Positions 1 through 5,309 are shown, counted from the first letter of the stretch. The stretch is DNA of 6,949 nt from Parvibaculum sp. (GCA_020062605.1 JAGUWA010000284.1:1-6949), one strand, 5' to 3'. Numbers and translations: made by a program. Notes: generated by a model from the sequence alone, not told the origin.

Positions 1-129
1 CATGTTGACCGCTTCCTCGGCAAAGTGGCGCAGCCCGGCGAGAATGGGAATTTCCGCTTCCAGCGCATCGAGCTCCGCATCGGAGATCAGCATGTGCGGC
101 TCGTTGCCGTCGTCGAAGAGGCGGGACAT
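1..129 (-). CDS. Unrecognised protein, N-terminal 43 residues (runs off the left edge)
   Basis: An ATG at 129-127 opens a frame that stays open to the edge of the window. The peptide starts MSRLFDDGNEPHMLISDAEL and goes on through acidic and leucine/alanine-rich sequence to EEAVNM. It looks soluble and helical, with no signal peptide or membrane segment. Codon use is GC-rich at third positions, as in the neighbouring genes. I do not recognise the family. The start is not firm: there is no good Shine-Dalgarno sequence before the ATG, and the frame stays open upstream to about position 226. The ATG is still the best candidate because the upstream extension runs through hairpin sequence and has no ATG. 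It follows spuC on the same strand after 452 bp, so it probably has its own promoter. It could also be a chance frame, but it is the only plausible gene on either strand here. Confidence 0.5.
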   Translation of the reverse strand, partial: MSRLFDDGNEPHMLISDAELDALEAEIPILAGLRHFAEEAVNM

Positions 130-196
130 CGCGTTCTGGGCTCGCGCTTTTGCGGGGTGCGTGGAAGGGAGGCTGAGATTAGCCGCTTGGCGGGCC

Positions 197-219
197 GGAG
201 CGCAAAAAAGTTGCGCCCC
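197..219. repeat. Palindrome copy 1 (hairpin A)
   Basis: The left arm GGAGCGCAA (197-205) pairs with TTGCGCCCC (211-219) across a 5-nt loop, with one mismatch (A199/C217). The core GCGCAA/TTGCGC is perfect. It is nearly the same sequence as the palindrome at 242-265, differing by one base in the arm and one A in the loop. It lies 68 bp upstream of the unrecognised gene starting at 129. Confidence 0.85.
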
Positions 220-240
220 CAACCTTTAGTCCAAGGATGG
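219..240. repeat. Imperfect hairpin B joining the two palindromes
   Basis: CCAACCTT (219-226) pairs with AAGGATGG (233-240) at seven of eight positions, with a 6-nt loop. It abuts hairpin A on the left and hairpin C on the right, sharing one or two bases with each. The three stems therefore lie end to end from 197 to 268. The mutual abutment suggests one folded unit rather than three accidents, but that is inference. Confidence 0.6.
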
Positions 241-268
241 CGGGGCGCAAAAAAAGTTGCGCCCCGCC
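239..268. repeat. Palindrome copy 2 (hairpin C), perfect 12-bp stem
   Basis: GGCGGGGCGCAA (239-250) and TTGCGCCCCGCC (257-268) are perfect reverse complements around a 6-nt A-rich loop. This is the strongest hairpin in the window. Neither strand has a T tract after the stem, so it is not a standard intrinsic terminator. The part at 242-265 repeats the palindrome at 197-219. Confidence 0.9.
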
Positions 269-281
269 GGGGGGAGGCGAG

Positions 282-302
282 GCGCAACCGCGCGTCTTGC
301 GC
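282..302. repeat. Third GCGCAA/TTGCGC dyad (hairpin D)
   Basis: GCGCAA (282-287) and TTGCGC (297-302) form the same six-base arms as the two palindromes to the left, but with a different 9-nt centre. The arms alone are conserved here, which would fit a protein-binding dyad or a degraded copy of the repeat. Confidence 0.6.
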
Positions 303-304
303 GT

Positions 305-330
305 GGCGCCGGGAGGGGAAGACCGGCGCC
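305..330. repeat. Hairpin E, perfect 8-bp GC stem
   Basis: GGCGCCGG (305-312) pairs exactly with CCGGCGCC (323-330) around a purine-rich 10-nt loop. It follows hairpin D after 2 bp. No T tract follows on either strand. A further, weaker stem, GGGTGA/TCACCC (355-360 with 373-378, 12-nt loop), lies just beyond it. Confidence 0.65.
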
Positions 331-448
331 GTAAGGGGGCTCAAGCACTGCCATGGGTGAGCGGGGGGCAGGTCACCCGGGCAGCTTCACGCTCGGCCCT
401 CATGTCCAAGTAGATAGGTGTGACTTATCCCGGCTTCAATACGGTCTG

Positions 449-469
449 TTTACAATCGTAAGCTGTAAA
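449..469. promoter_or_regulatory. Overlapping dyads in AT-rich island, possible operator
   Basis: TTTACA (449-454) and TGTAAA (464-469) are perfect inverted repeats 9 bp apart. Overlapping them is a second dyad, TTAC-N4-GTAA (450-461). The surrounding 100 bp is clearly more AT-rich than the rest of the window. Read on the plus strand, TTTACA with a 16-bp spacer and TATTGT (471-476) would be a passable sigma-70 promoter firing into the 3' end of spuC as antisense. No plus-strand gene follows. The site may instead bind a dimeric regulator. Function is unknown. Confidence 0.35.
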
Positions 470-538
470 TTATTGTTCCCGCATCTCGGGGAAAACGAAG
501 GAAAATCATCGGGTTAGAGATGGCCGGGCGGGGGAGGA

Positions 539-571
539 GCGCCCGCTGCGGCAAACCGCCGCAAGGGGCGC
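539..571 (-). terminator. Hairpin after spuC, probable 3' end or terminator
   Basis: Eleven nt past the spuC stop the minus strand forms a two-part stem: outer GCGCCC/GGGCGC and inner TGCGGC/GCCGCA, separated by a 2x2 internal loop and closed by a 5-nt loop. It is followed by pyrimidine-rich TCCTCCCCC rather than a clean T tract. Its position suggests termination or protection of the mRNA 3' end; the missing T tract keeps this tentative. Confidence 0.5.
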
Positions 572-581
572 CCCGTCCCGA

Positions 582-1964
582 TCAGCTCACGCCCAGGTCC
601 TTCGCCGTGAGGTCGATGCAGCGGCGGGCGAGGGAGAAGAGTTCGTCCATCTCGCTCTCCGTGATCGTCAAGGGCGGGCTCAGAACCATGGTGTCGCCGA
701 TCGCCCGCATGACAAGGCCGTTGGAGAAGCAATGGTTCCGGCAGCGCGTGCCGACATCGAGCGTGTTGTCGAACTTCTGGCGCGTCTTCTTGTCCTTTAC
801 GAGTTCGATTGCGCCAATGACCCCGACGCCGCGGGTCCCGCCGACGAGCGGGTGGTCGCCAAGTTCGGCAAGCTTCTTCTGGAAATAATTGCCGGTGGCG
901 CCGCCCGCCTTCTCGACAAGCTTCTCTTTCTGCATGAGCTCGAGATTGGCGAGCGCGACGGCCGCCGCAACCGGGTGTCCGGAATAGGTGAAGCCGTGCG
1001 ACCATTCATTGTCGGAGTTGAAGACGGCATCACCGACGCGTTTGCCGAGGCCCACGGCGGCGATCGGCTGATAGCCCGATGACAGCCCCTTGGCCATATT
1101 GATCATGTCTGGCTCGATGCCGAACGTGTCCGATCCGAACCAGTTACCCGTGCGGCCGAAGCCGCAAATCACTTCGTCGACATGAAGCAGCACGTCGTAT
1201 TTGCGGCAGATGCGCTGGATTTCTTCCCAATAGCCCTTTGGCGGAATGATGAGGCCGCCCGCGCCCTGGATCGGCTCGGCAACGAAAGCCGCCACATTGT
1301 CCGCGCCCAGTTCGAGGATCTTTTCCTCGAGGCTTCGCGCGGTCTTGAGCCCGTGCTCCTCGGGTGTCATGTCGCCGCCCTCGGCGAACCAGTCCGGGCA
1401 GTCGACATGGTGGAAGCCCGGCAGCGGCAGATCGGCCTGCGGGTGCATATGGGTCAGGCCCGACAGCGAGGCCGCGACCATGGTGACCCCGTGATAGGCC
1501 TTCTTGCGGGCGATGAAGGCCTTTTTGTTCGGCTTTCCCTGGAGGTTCCAGAAATAGCGGATGATCTTCACCGCGCTGTCATTGCCTTCGGAGCCCGAAT
1601 TGGCAAAGAAGAAACGGTCGATCCCCTTCGGGCAGACTTCCGAGAGCTTCTGCGAAAGTTCCGCGACATAGGGGTTCGTCGTCTGGAAGAAGCTGTTGTA
1701 GTAGGAAAGTTCCTTCAGCGCCTTGTAGCCGGCCTGCGCGAGTTCCTCGCGGCCATAGCCGACCTGCACGCACCACAGGCCCGCCATCCCGTCGATCAGG
1801 CGGTTGCCCTCCGAATCGTAGAGATAGACGCCCTCGGCATGGGTGATGACACGCGCGCCCTTTTGCGCGAGGTCCTTATGCGTGGTGAAGGGGTGGAGGT
1901 GATGGGCGGCGTCCATCTCCTGCCAGCGTTTGGTCTGATTTGAAATAGTGGCTGATTGCGACAT
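582..1964 (-). CDS. spuC: Polyamine:pyruvate-type class-III aminotransferase (SpuC-like)
   Basis: This 460-residue PLP-dependent aminotransferase closely resembles SpuC of Pseudomonas aeruginosa, which moves an amino group from putrescine or related diamines to pyruvate. Fold-type-I class-III landmarks are in order: MAGLWCVQVGYGREEL (60-75), the phosphate-binding SGSEGND (123-129), YHG (157-159), AEPIQGAGG (229-237), the cofactor-contacting Asp263 in HVDEVICGFGRTG, the Schiff-base Lys292 in MAKGLSSGYQP, and GFTYSGHP (324-331). Length is normal for the family and no key residue is missing. It should be cytoplasmic. The ATG at 1964 has GGAG (1973-1976) 8 nt upstream. It lies behind the amide hydrolase and gamma-glutamyl ligase genes, which favours polyamine over beta-alanine or other omega-amino acid substrates. 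The exact amine, and whether it is free or glutamylated, cannot be read from sequence. A 207-bp leader separates it from the ligase gene. Confidence 0.93.
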   Translation of the reverse strand: MSQSATISNQTKRWQEMDAAHHLHPFTTHKDLAQKGARVITHAEGVYLYDSEGNRLIDGMAGLWCVQVGYGREELAQAGYKALKELSYYNSFFQTTNPYVAELSQKLSEVCPKGIDRFFFANSGSEGNDSAVKIIRYFWNLQGKPNKKAFIARKKAYHGVTMVAASLSGLTHMHPQADLPLPGFHHVDCPDWFAEGGDMTPEEHGLKTARSLEEKILELGADNVAAFVAEPIQGAGGLIIPPKGYWEEIQRICRKYDVLLHVDEVICGFGRTGNWFGSDTFGIEPDMINMAKGLSSGYQPIAAVGLGKRVGDAVFNSDNEWSHGFTYSGHPVAAAVALANLELMQKEKLVEKAGGATGNYFQKKLAELGDHPLVGGTRGVGVIGAIELVKDKKTRQKFDNTLDVGTRCRNHCFSNGLVMRAIGDTMVLSPPLTITESEMDELFSLARRCIDLTAKDLGVS

Positions 1965-1987
1965 TTCGCATGCTCCGGTTCCGAATG

Positions 1988-2006
1988 AAAAAGGCGGAAA
2001 AGCGCC
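1988..2006 (-). terminator. Weak terminator-like hairpin ahead of spuC
   Basis: On the minus strand GGCG and CGCC form a 4-bp stem around CTTTTC, followed at once by TTTTT. It lies between the end of the small leader frame (2036) and the spuC ribosome-binding site (1973-1976). The stem is too short for an efficient terminator by itself. Its place suggests a pause or attenuation site, or it may be chance. Confidence 0.25.
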
Positions 2007-2035
2007 GTCCCGGAAGGACTGCGCGGGAGCTGCGC

Positions 2036-2128
2036 CTAGGGATTGTAGCCGATGCGCGCACAGAGGATCAGCAACTCGCGCTTGGCGAGACGCATCCTTG
2101 CGGCAGGCGTGAAGGCGTCGCTGGTCAT
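2036..2128 (-). CDS. Possible 30-residue leader peptide upstream of spuC
   Basis: An ATG at 2128-2126 opens a 30-codon frame ending in TAG at 2038-2036. The peptide begins MTSDAFTPAARMR, has a basic and leucine-rich middle (LAKRELLILCAR) and ends GYNP before the stop. The ATG falls almost exactly where the promoter just upstream should start transcription, so the message would be leaderless or nearly so; there is no Shine-Dalgarno sequence. The final Pro next to the stop codon recalls TnaC, which stalls ribosomes at Pro24-stop when tryptophan is present. The 71 nt between this stop and spuC carry small hairpins. It may be a regulatory leader peptide, a remnant of a lost gene, or an untranslated chance frame. 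I do not recognise it. Confidence 0.3.
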   Translation of the reverse strand: MTSDAFTPAARMRLAKRELLILCARIGYNP

Positions 2129-2134
2129 GGAGCG

Positions 2135-2163
2135 ATTATAGGGCAACCTCGCCAATTTGCCAG
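2135..2163 (-). promoter_or_regulatory. Sigma-70 promoter for spuC with dyad in the spacer
   Basis: On the minus strand CTGGCA (2163-2158, four of six to TTGACA) is followed by a 17-bp spacer and a perfect TATAAT (2140-2135). The expected start of transcription is near 2128. The -35 box begins 8 nt after the stop codon of the ligase gene. A dyad, GGCAA-N10-TTGCC (2142-2161), fills the spacer and touches the -35 box, where a repressor could block polymerase. This suggests spuC can be made independently of the two upstream genes. Confidence 0.6.
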
Positions 2164-2171
2164 TTTCGGGC

Positions 2172-3554
2172 TCACACATTCAGCAGCAGATGCTCGCGCT
2201 CCCAGGCGGAGATCACCTGCTGATAGGCCTCGTGCTCGGTGAGCTTCACGTCCATGTAGAGGGTGACGAAATCGGCCCCGAGCACTTCCTTGAGTTCGGT
2301 TGCCGTGCGCAGATTGTCGAGCGCGTCGAGGAGATGGCGCGGCAGCGCGTAGCGCTTGCTGTCATAGGCGTTGCCCGTCATTTCCTTGGTGGGCTTCAGG
2401 TCGTTCACCATGCCGATATAGCCGCAGGCAAGCGAGGTCGCGATGGCGAGATAGGGGTTCGCATCGGCGCCCGGTACGCGGTTTTCCACGCGGCGGCCCT
2501 GACGCTTCGCCTCGGGTACGCGCAGGCCCACCGTGCGGTTCTCATGGCCCCAATGCGTGTTGATCGGTGCGGCATGATCGCGAACGATGCGGCGGTAGGA
2601 ATTGACGTTGGGCGCGATGAGCGCCATCGCGTCGGGCAGGAATTTCTGCAGGCCGGCGATGTAGCCAAGGAACAGCTTCGTGTCCTTGCCCTGCTTCGTC
2701 GCAAAGAGATTGTCGCCCGTTTCCGCGCTCACGATCGACTGATGGATATGCATGGCGCTGCCGGGCTCGCCCTCGTAAGGCTTTGCCATGAAGGTCGCGT
2801 AGATGCCGTGGCGCAGCGCCGCCTGACGCATGGTGCGCTTGAAGAGAAACGCCTGGTCGGCGATCTCGAGCGGATCGCCGTGATCGAAATTGATTTCGAC
2901 CTGCGCCGCGCCGGACTCGTGAATGAGCGTGTCGATGTCGAGGTTCTGCGCTTCGCAGAAATCGTACATGTCCTCGAAGATCGGATCGAACTCGTTCACC
3001 GCATCAATGCCGTAGGATTGCCGCGCCGTCTCCTGGCGGCCGTTCGCGCCAACCGGCGGCTCAAGCGGATAATCGGGGTCGATATTCTTTGCCGCCAGAT
3101 AGAATTCGATTTCCGGCGCAACGACGGGCACCCAGCCCTTCTCTTCGAAGAGGGCGACGACCTTTTTCAGAACGTTGCGCGGCGCGATGGGCACCGGGCG
3201 TTCGTCACGATAGTTCGCGTCGCAGATGATCTGCGCCGTAGGCTCGTCGTACCAGGGCACCACGCGCACGGTCGCCGGATCGGGATCGAGGATGATGTCG
3301 GGTTCTATGTCGCCGAGGAAGTTGCTGTCGACATAGTCGCCGGTGACGGTCTGGCCGAAGATCGACTCGGGGAGCTTCAAGGAGCGATCGCTGAGCCCGG
3401 CAATGAACTTCCGGGTCGGAATGATTTTCCCGCGCGCGATGCCGGCCATGTCCGACACCATGCATTCGACTTCGGTAATGCGTCGATCCTTAAGCCACTT
3501 GATCAGGTCGTCCGTGTTCTCGACCGTCTCGTCCTTCTCGCTGCCCATTGCCAT
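2172..3554 (-). CDS. puuA: Gamma-glutamylpolyamine synthetase (glutamine synthetase family, PuuA/SpuB type)
   Basis: This 460-residue protein has the glutamine-synthetase fold but groups by sequence style with the gamma-glutamylputrescine ligases, which use ATP to join glutamate to a polyamine amino group. The N-terminal beta-grasp domain contains the family pattern ECMVSDMAGIARGK (30-43). Catalytic-domain landmarks follow: PEIEF (147-151, metal-binding Glu), ESGAAQVEINF (213-223), MAKPYEGEPGSAMHIHQS (256-273, with the His of the glutamate site), HENRTVGLR (337-345) and RVENRVPGADANPYLA (355-370). A housekeeping GlnA role is less likely given its neighbours. The ATG at 3554 is chosen because AAGGAAAGAG (3564-3573) lies upstream; a second in-frame ATG at 3548 is possible. 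A much longer upstream frame is only overlap with the hydrolase gene. The first 65 nt overlap that gene, which suggests translational coupling. The precise amine substrate is not readable. Confidence 0.92.
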   Translation of the reverse strand: MAMGSEKDETVENTDDLIKWLKDRRITEVECMVSDMAGIARGKIIPTRKFIAGLSDRSLKLPESIFGQTVTGDYVDSNFLGDIEPDIILDPDPATVRVVPWYDEPTAQIICDANYRDERPVPIAPRNVLKKVVALFEEKGWVPVVAPEIEFYLAAKNIDPDYPLEPPVGANGRQETARQSYGIDAVNEFDPIFEDMYDFCEAQNLDIDTLIHESGAAQVEINFDHGDPLEIADQAFLFKRTMRQAALRHGIYATFMAKPYEGEPGSAMHIHQSIVSAETGDNLFATKQGKDTKLFLGYIAGLQKFLPDAMALIAPNVNSYRRIVRDHAAPINTHWGHENRTVGLRVPEAKRQGRRVENRVPGADANPYLAIATSLACGYIGMVNDLKPTKEMTGNAYDSKRYALPRHLLDALDNLRTATELKEVLGADFVTLYMDVKLTEHEAYQQVISAWEREHLLLNV

Positions 3555-4374
3555 GGGACACCACTCTTTCCTTTTCCGCGTTCGCAGCCGCTGCCTCGCG
3601 CACCGCGTCTCCGAAAGCCCGGAACAGCTTTTGCGATACCGGGTTTTCCCAATATTTCCATTCCGGGTGCCATTGCACACCGAGCGCAAAGCCCCTGGCA
3701 TCGCGCACATGGACGGCCTCGACCGTTCCGTCGGGTGCCCGGCCTTCCGCCGCCAGGGCATCCGAGAGGCGGGCCACGCCCTGCCCGTGGAGGGAATTTA
3801 CCTCAACTGTCCGTGTGCCGAGCAGCTTTTCGAAAATGCCGCCTTCCTCCAGCATGACGGCATGCGCCGGGCCATACTGCACATCCAAAGGATCGTTCTT
3901 GTCTTCGCGATGATCGAGGCGGGGCTCATAGCCGGGCTCGGAGGGGATCTCGTGGATGTGCTGATGCAGCGTGCCGCCATAGGCGACATTGAGCTCCTGG
4001 AAGCCGCGGCAAACCGCAAAGAGAGGCACGGCGCGGTCCACGCAGGCGCGGATGAGCTTCAGCGTCAGTGCATCGCGCTGACGGTCGAGCAACACGCCCT
4101 CGCGCGGCGGTGTGCCGCCATATTCCTCCGGGTGCACGTTCGAGTGCGAGCCGGTGAGGAAGATGCCGTCGCAGAGATCGAAGAGTTCTGCGAGGTGATC
4201 CCTCGCAGCGTCGAAGGGCTCGCGCGGCACGGGCAGGAGAATGGGCTGACAATCAGCGCCGCCATCGACGGCGGCGATGTATTTCTCGCCGGCCGCATGA
4301 AAGGGATGCGGTCCCAGCATCTTGACGTCGCAGGGAATGCCGACGATGGGACGCCGGCCTGATTTTCGGGTCAT
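3490..4374 (-). CDS. puuD: Gamma-glutamyl-GABA hydrolase (class-I amidotransferase fold, PuuD/SpuA type)
   Basis: This 294-residue protein belongs to the peptidase C26 group and should split gamma-glutamyl-GABA into glutamate and GABA in the cytoplasm. It opens with the family-typical IVGIPCDVKMLGPHPFH (10-26) and has GIFLTGSHSNVHPEEYGG (70-87). The catalytic triad is visible: nucleophile Cys122 in AVCRGFQELN, and His236 and Glu238 in VQWHPEW. The last 23 or so residues are polar and unlike the domain; they come from the stretch that also encodes the start of the ligase, so the C-terminal tail is longer than the fold needs. The ATG at 4374 is fixed because an in-frame TGA lies 6 nt before it (4383-4381). 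It has no clear Shine-Dalgarno sequence. The pairing with the ligase gene makes the polyamine role much more likely than folate gamma-glutamyl hydrolysis. Confidence 0.9.
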   Translation of the reverse strand: MTRKSGRRPIVGIPCDVKMLGPHPFHAAGEKYIAAVDGGADCQPILLPVPREPFDAARDHLAELFDLCDGIFLTGSHSNVHPEEYGGTPPREGVLLDRQRDALTLKLIRACVDRAVPLFAVCRGFQELNVAYGGTLHQHIHEIPSEPGYEPRLDHREDKNDPLDVQYGPAHAVMLEEGGIFEKLLGTRTVEVNSLHGQGVARLSDALAAEGRAPDGTVEAVHVRDARGFALGVQWHPEWKYWENPVSQKLFRAFGDAVREAAAANAEKERVVSHGNGQREGRDGREHGRPDQVA

Positions 4375-4486
4375 GTTCGTTCACAAGTACCACGCCGCCC
4401 CTGCCCGAGGTCAAGACAGGACGCAGCGCAACAAAAGAGACGTGTTGAGGATAATAGACGGGAAGCTCGGGCGCCAGCCGTCGGGA
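4375..4486 (-). other. 112-bp gap between lolA and the hydrolase gene
   Basis: This gap should carry the end of the ftsK-lolA transcript and the promoter of the polyamine genes. No clear terminator is visible. A TTGACC box (4414-4409) is a good -35 candidate, but the -10 sequences at usable spacing (GGTACT at 17 bp, TACTTG at 19 bp) are weak. An isolated TATTAT lies upstream without a convincing -35. The promoter therefore remains unplaced, or needs an activator. Confidence 0.45.
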
Positions 4487-5221
4487 TCAGCGCTTTCCGC
4501 CAATTTCCGGGCGCTGATCGTCTCGCAGCACGAAAAGCGAGTTGTCGGCGCGGATGCCGGTCTCGACATTGCGGAGCGCAACCGTTGTCTGAAGGCCCTG
4601 CACGTCGGTCACGACCCATTGGCGGAGCTGCATCTTCGGCCGGTCGAAGATCAGCGTGATCTGTCCCGGCGCCTCGCCGGAGCGGTCGGCGAGCGCGATG
4701 AGAAGCGAGCCCGGCTGCTCCTCGACATTGAGTACGCGAGCCTTTTCCTCGAGGTTCACATCCTTTGCGAGAATGAGACCCAGTGGCGTCGAAGCGATCG
4801 GATAACGCTGCGCGGCGGCGGCGCTGTCCTTTACCGCAACCCAGGTGCCGTCCGCGACAACCAGAAGGTTCTCCGGCGGCGCATACTCGAAACGCAGCCG
4901 ACCCGGGCGGCGGAGATAGAACCTGCCTTCGGCGACCGATCCGTCCGGACCCACCTGCAGGAAATCCCCCTGCAGGCTTTCGAGTGACGAGAGATAGGCG
5001 CTCGCCTCCGCCAGCGCCATCCGGTCTTCCTCGCTGAGCGACGCTTCGGCCGGCGCGGCGGTTGCCGGTGTCATGCCGTCCGTCGTCTCGGCTCGGGCCG
5101 ACCTGCCGCCCGCCGTCAGGAAAGCCACGAACAGGAGGCCAAGTCCGACAAGGGCCGCAGCGAGCAGCATGCGCTGCCGGTAGCGATGGTTCTGATCCAA
5201 GTTTCTCATGAAGGAAATCAT
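4487..5221 (-). CDS. lolA: LolA-family outer-membrane lipoprotein carrier protein
   Basis: LolA takes mature lipoproteins from the LolCDE complex at the inner membrane, carries them through the periplasm and hands them to the outer-membrane receptor. The 244-residue product has a long signal peptide: basic RNLDQNHRYRQR (6-17), a hydrophobic core (about 19-37) and a likely signal-peptidase-I site after SARA (41-44). The mature part has the LolA pattern: LSSLESLQGDFLQ, then GRFYLRRPGRLRFEY, then VVADGTWVAVKD and a central STPLGLIL. The ATG at 5221 is preferred because AAGGG (5227-5231) lies 5 nt upstream; an ATG at 5209 has no such site, and a TTG at 5254 is unlikely. It follows ftsK by 88 bp on the same strand. 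That gap has two modest stems, at 5291-5310 and 5251-5266, but no T-tract terminator, so cotranscription is likely. Confidence 0.88.
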   Translation of the reverse strand: MISFMRNLDQNHRYRQRMLLAAALVGLGLLFVAFLTAGGRSARAETTDGMTPATAAPAEASLSEEDRMALAEASAYLSSLESLQGDFLQVGPDGSVAEGRFYLRRPGRLRFEYAPPENLLVVADGTWVAVKDSAAAAQRYPIASTPLGLILAKDVNLEEKARVLNVEEQPGSLLIALADRSGEAPGQITLIFDRPKMQLRQWVVTDVQGLQTTVALRNVETGIRADNSLFVLRDDQRPEIGGKR

Positions 5222-5309
5222 GACTGCCCTTTGTGGCGAAATATGGAGCCCCAAAGGGCCTTTTGGCGGCGTCCGGTTAGCGCGGGATTAACGGAGAAGC
5301 ACGCTTCCG

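Larger units (their letters stand above)
130..581. other. 452-bp non-coding region with hairpin array and AT-rich island
   Basis: No convincing gene is present on either strand; the frames that cross it are low-complexity, arginine-rich shadows. The region separates the spuC stop (582) from the unrecognised gene starting at 129. It holds, from right to left, a large hairpin just after spuC (539-571), an AT-rich island with two overlapping dyads (about 405-510), and a chain of hairpins (197-378). A weak minus-strand promoter for the gene at 129 can be proposed: TTGCGC at 211-216, a 16-bp spacer, then GCTAAT. That match is poor and is inference only. Confidence 0.75.
1965..2171 (-). other. Leader region between the ligase gene and spuC
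   Basis: This 207-bp gap inside an otherwise tight gene set is long enough for its own control elements. In the direction of transcription it holds a promoter (2163-2135), a dyad in the promoter spacer, a 30-codon frame (2128-2036), small GC hairpins, a short stem followed by five T (2006-1988), and the spuC ribosome-binding site. The elements are listed separately. Confidence 0.7.

Noticed and set aside
239..268. The 12-bp hairpin as an intrinsic terminator
   Set aside because: The A/T run is in the loop and no T tract follows the stem on either strand.
25..360. A plus-strand 111-codon frame and a minus-strand 85-codon frame over the hairpin array
   Set aside because: Both run through the palindromes, are basic and low-complexity, and lack ribosome-binding sites; neither looks like a protein.
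197..378. CRISPR array
   Set aside because: There are only two to three copies of a short palindrome, with irregular spacing and self-complementary spacers, and no cas genes in the window.
3555..3761. N-terminal extension of the ligase to an upstream start
   Set aside because: The added residues are Arg- and Cys-rich, unlike the family, and lie wholly inside the hydrolase gene in another frame. The ATG at 3554 has its own ribosome-binding site.
2157..3857. A 566-codon open frame on the plus strand antisense to the ligase and part of the hydrolase
   Set aside because: Its translation is rich in Arg, Val, His and Asp with no recognisable domain, and it exactly mirrors a GC-rich real gene. It is a codon-bias shadow.
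3343..4362. A 339-codon plus-strand frame across the hydrolase gene
   Set aside because: It has no recognisable motifs and is antisense to a gene with a complete catalytic triad; it is a shadow.
4399..4406. GGGCAGGG on the minus strand, a match to the E. coli KOPS pattern GGGNAGGG
   Set aside because: In GC-rich sequence of this length a few chance matches are expected; one site says nothing even with ftsK nearby.
4465..4486. A sigma-54 promoter (TGGCGC...CTTCC on the minus strand) after lolA
   Set aside because: The GC dinucleotide needed at -12 is absent at the correct spacing.
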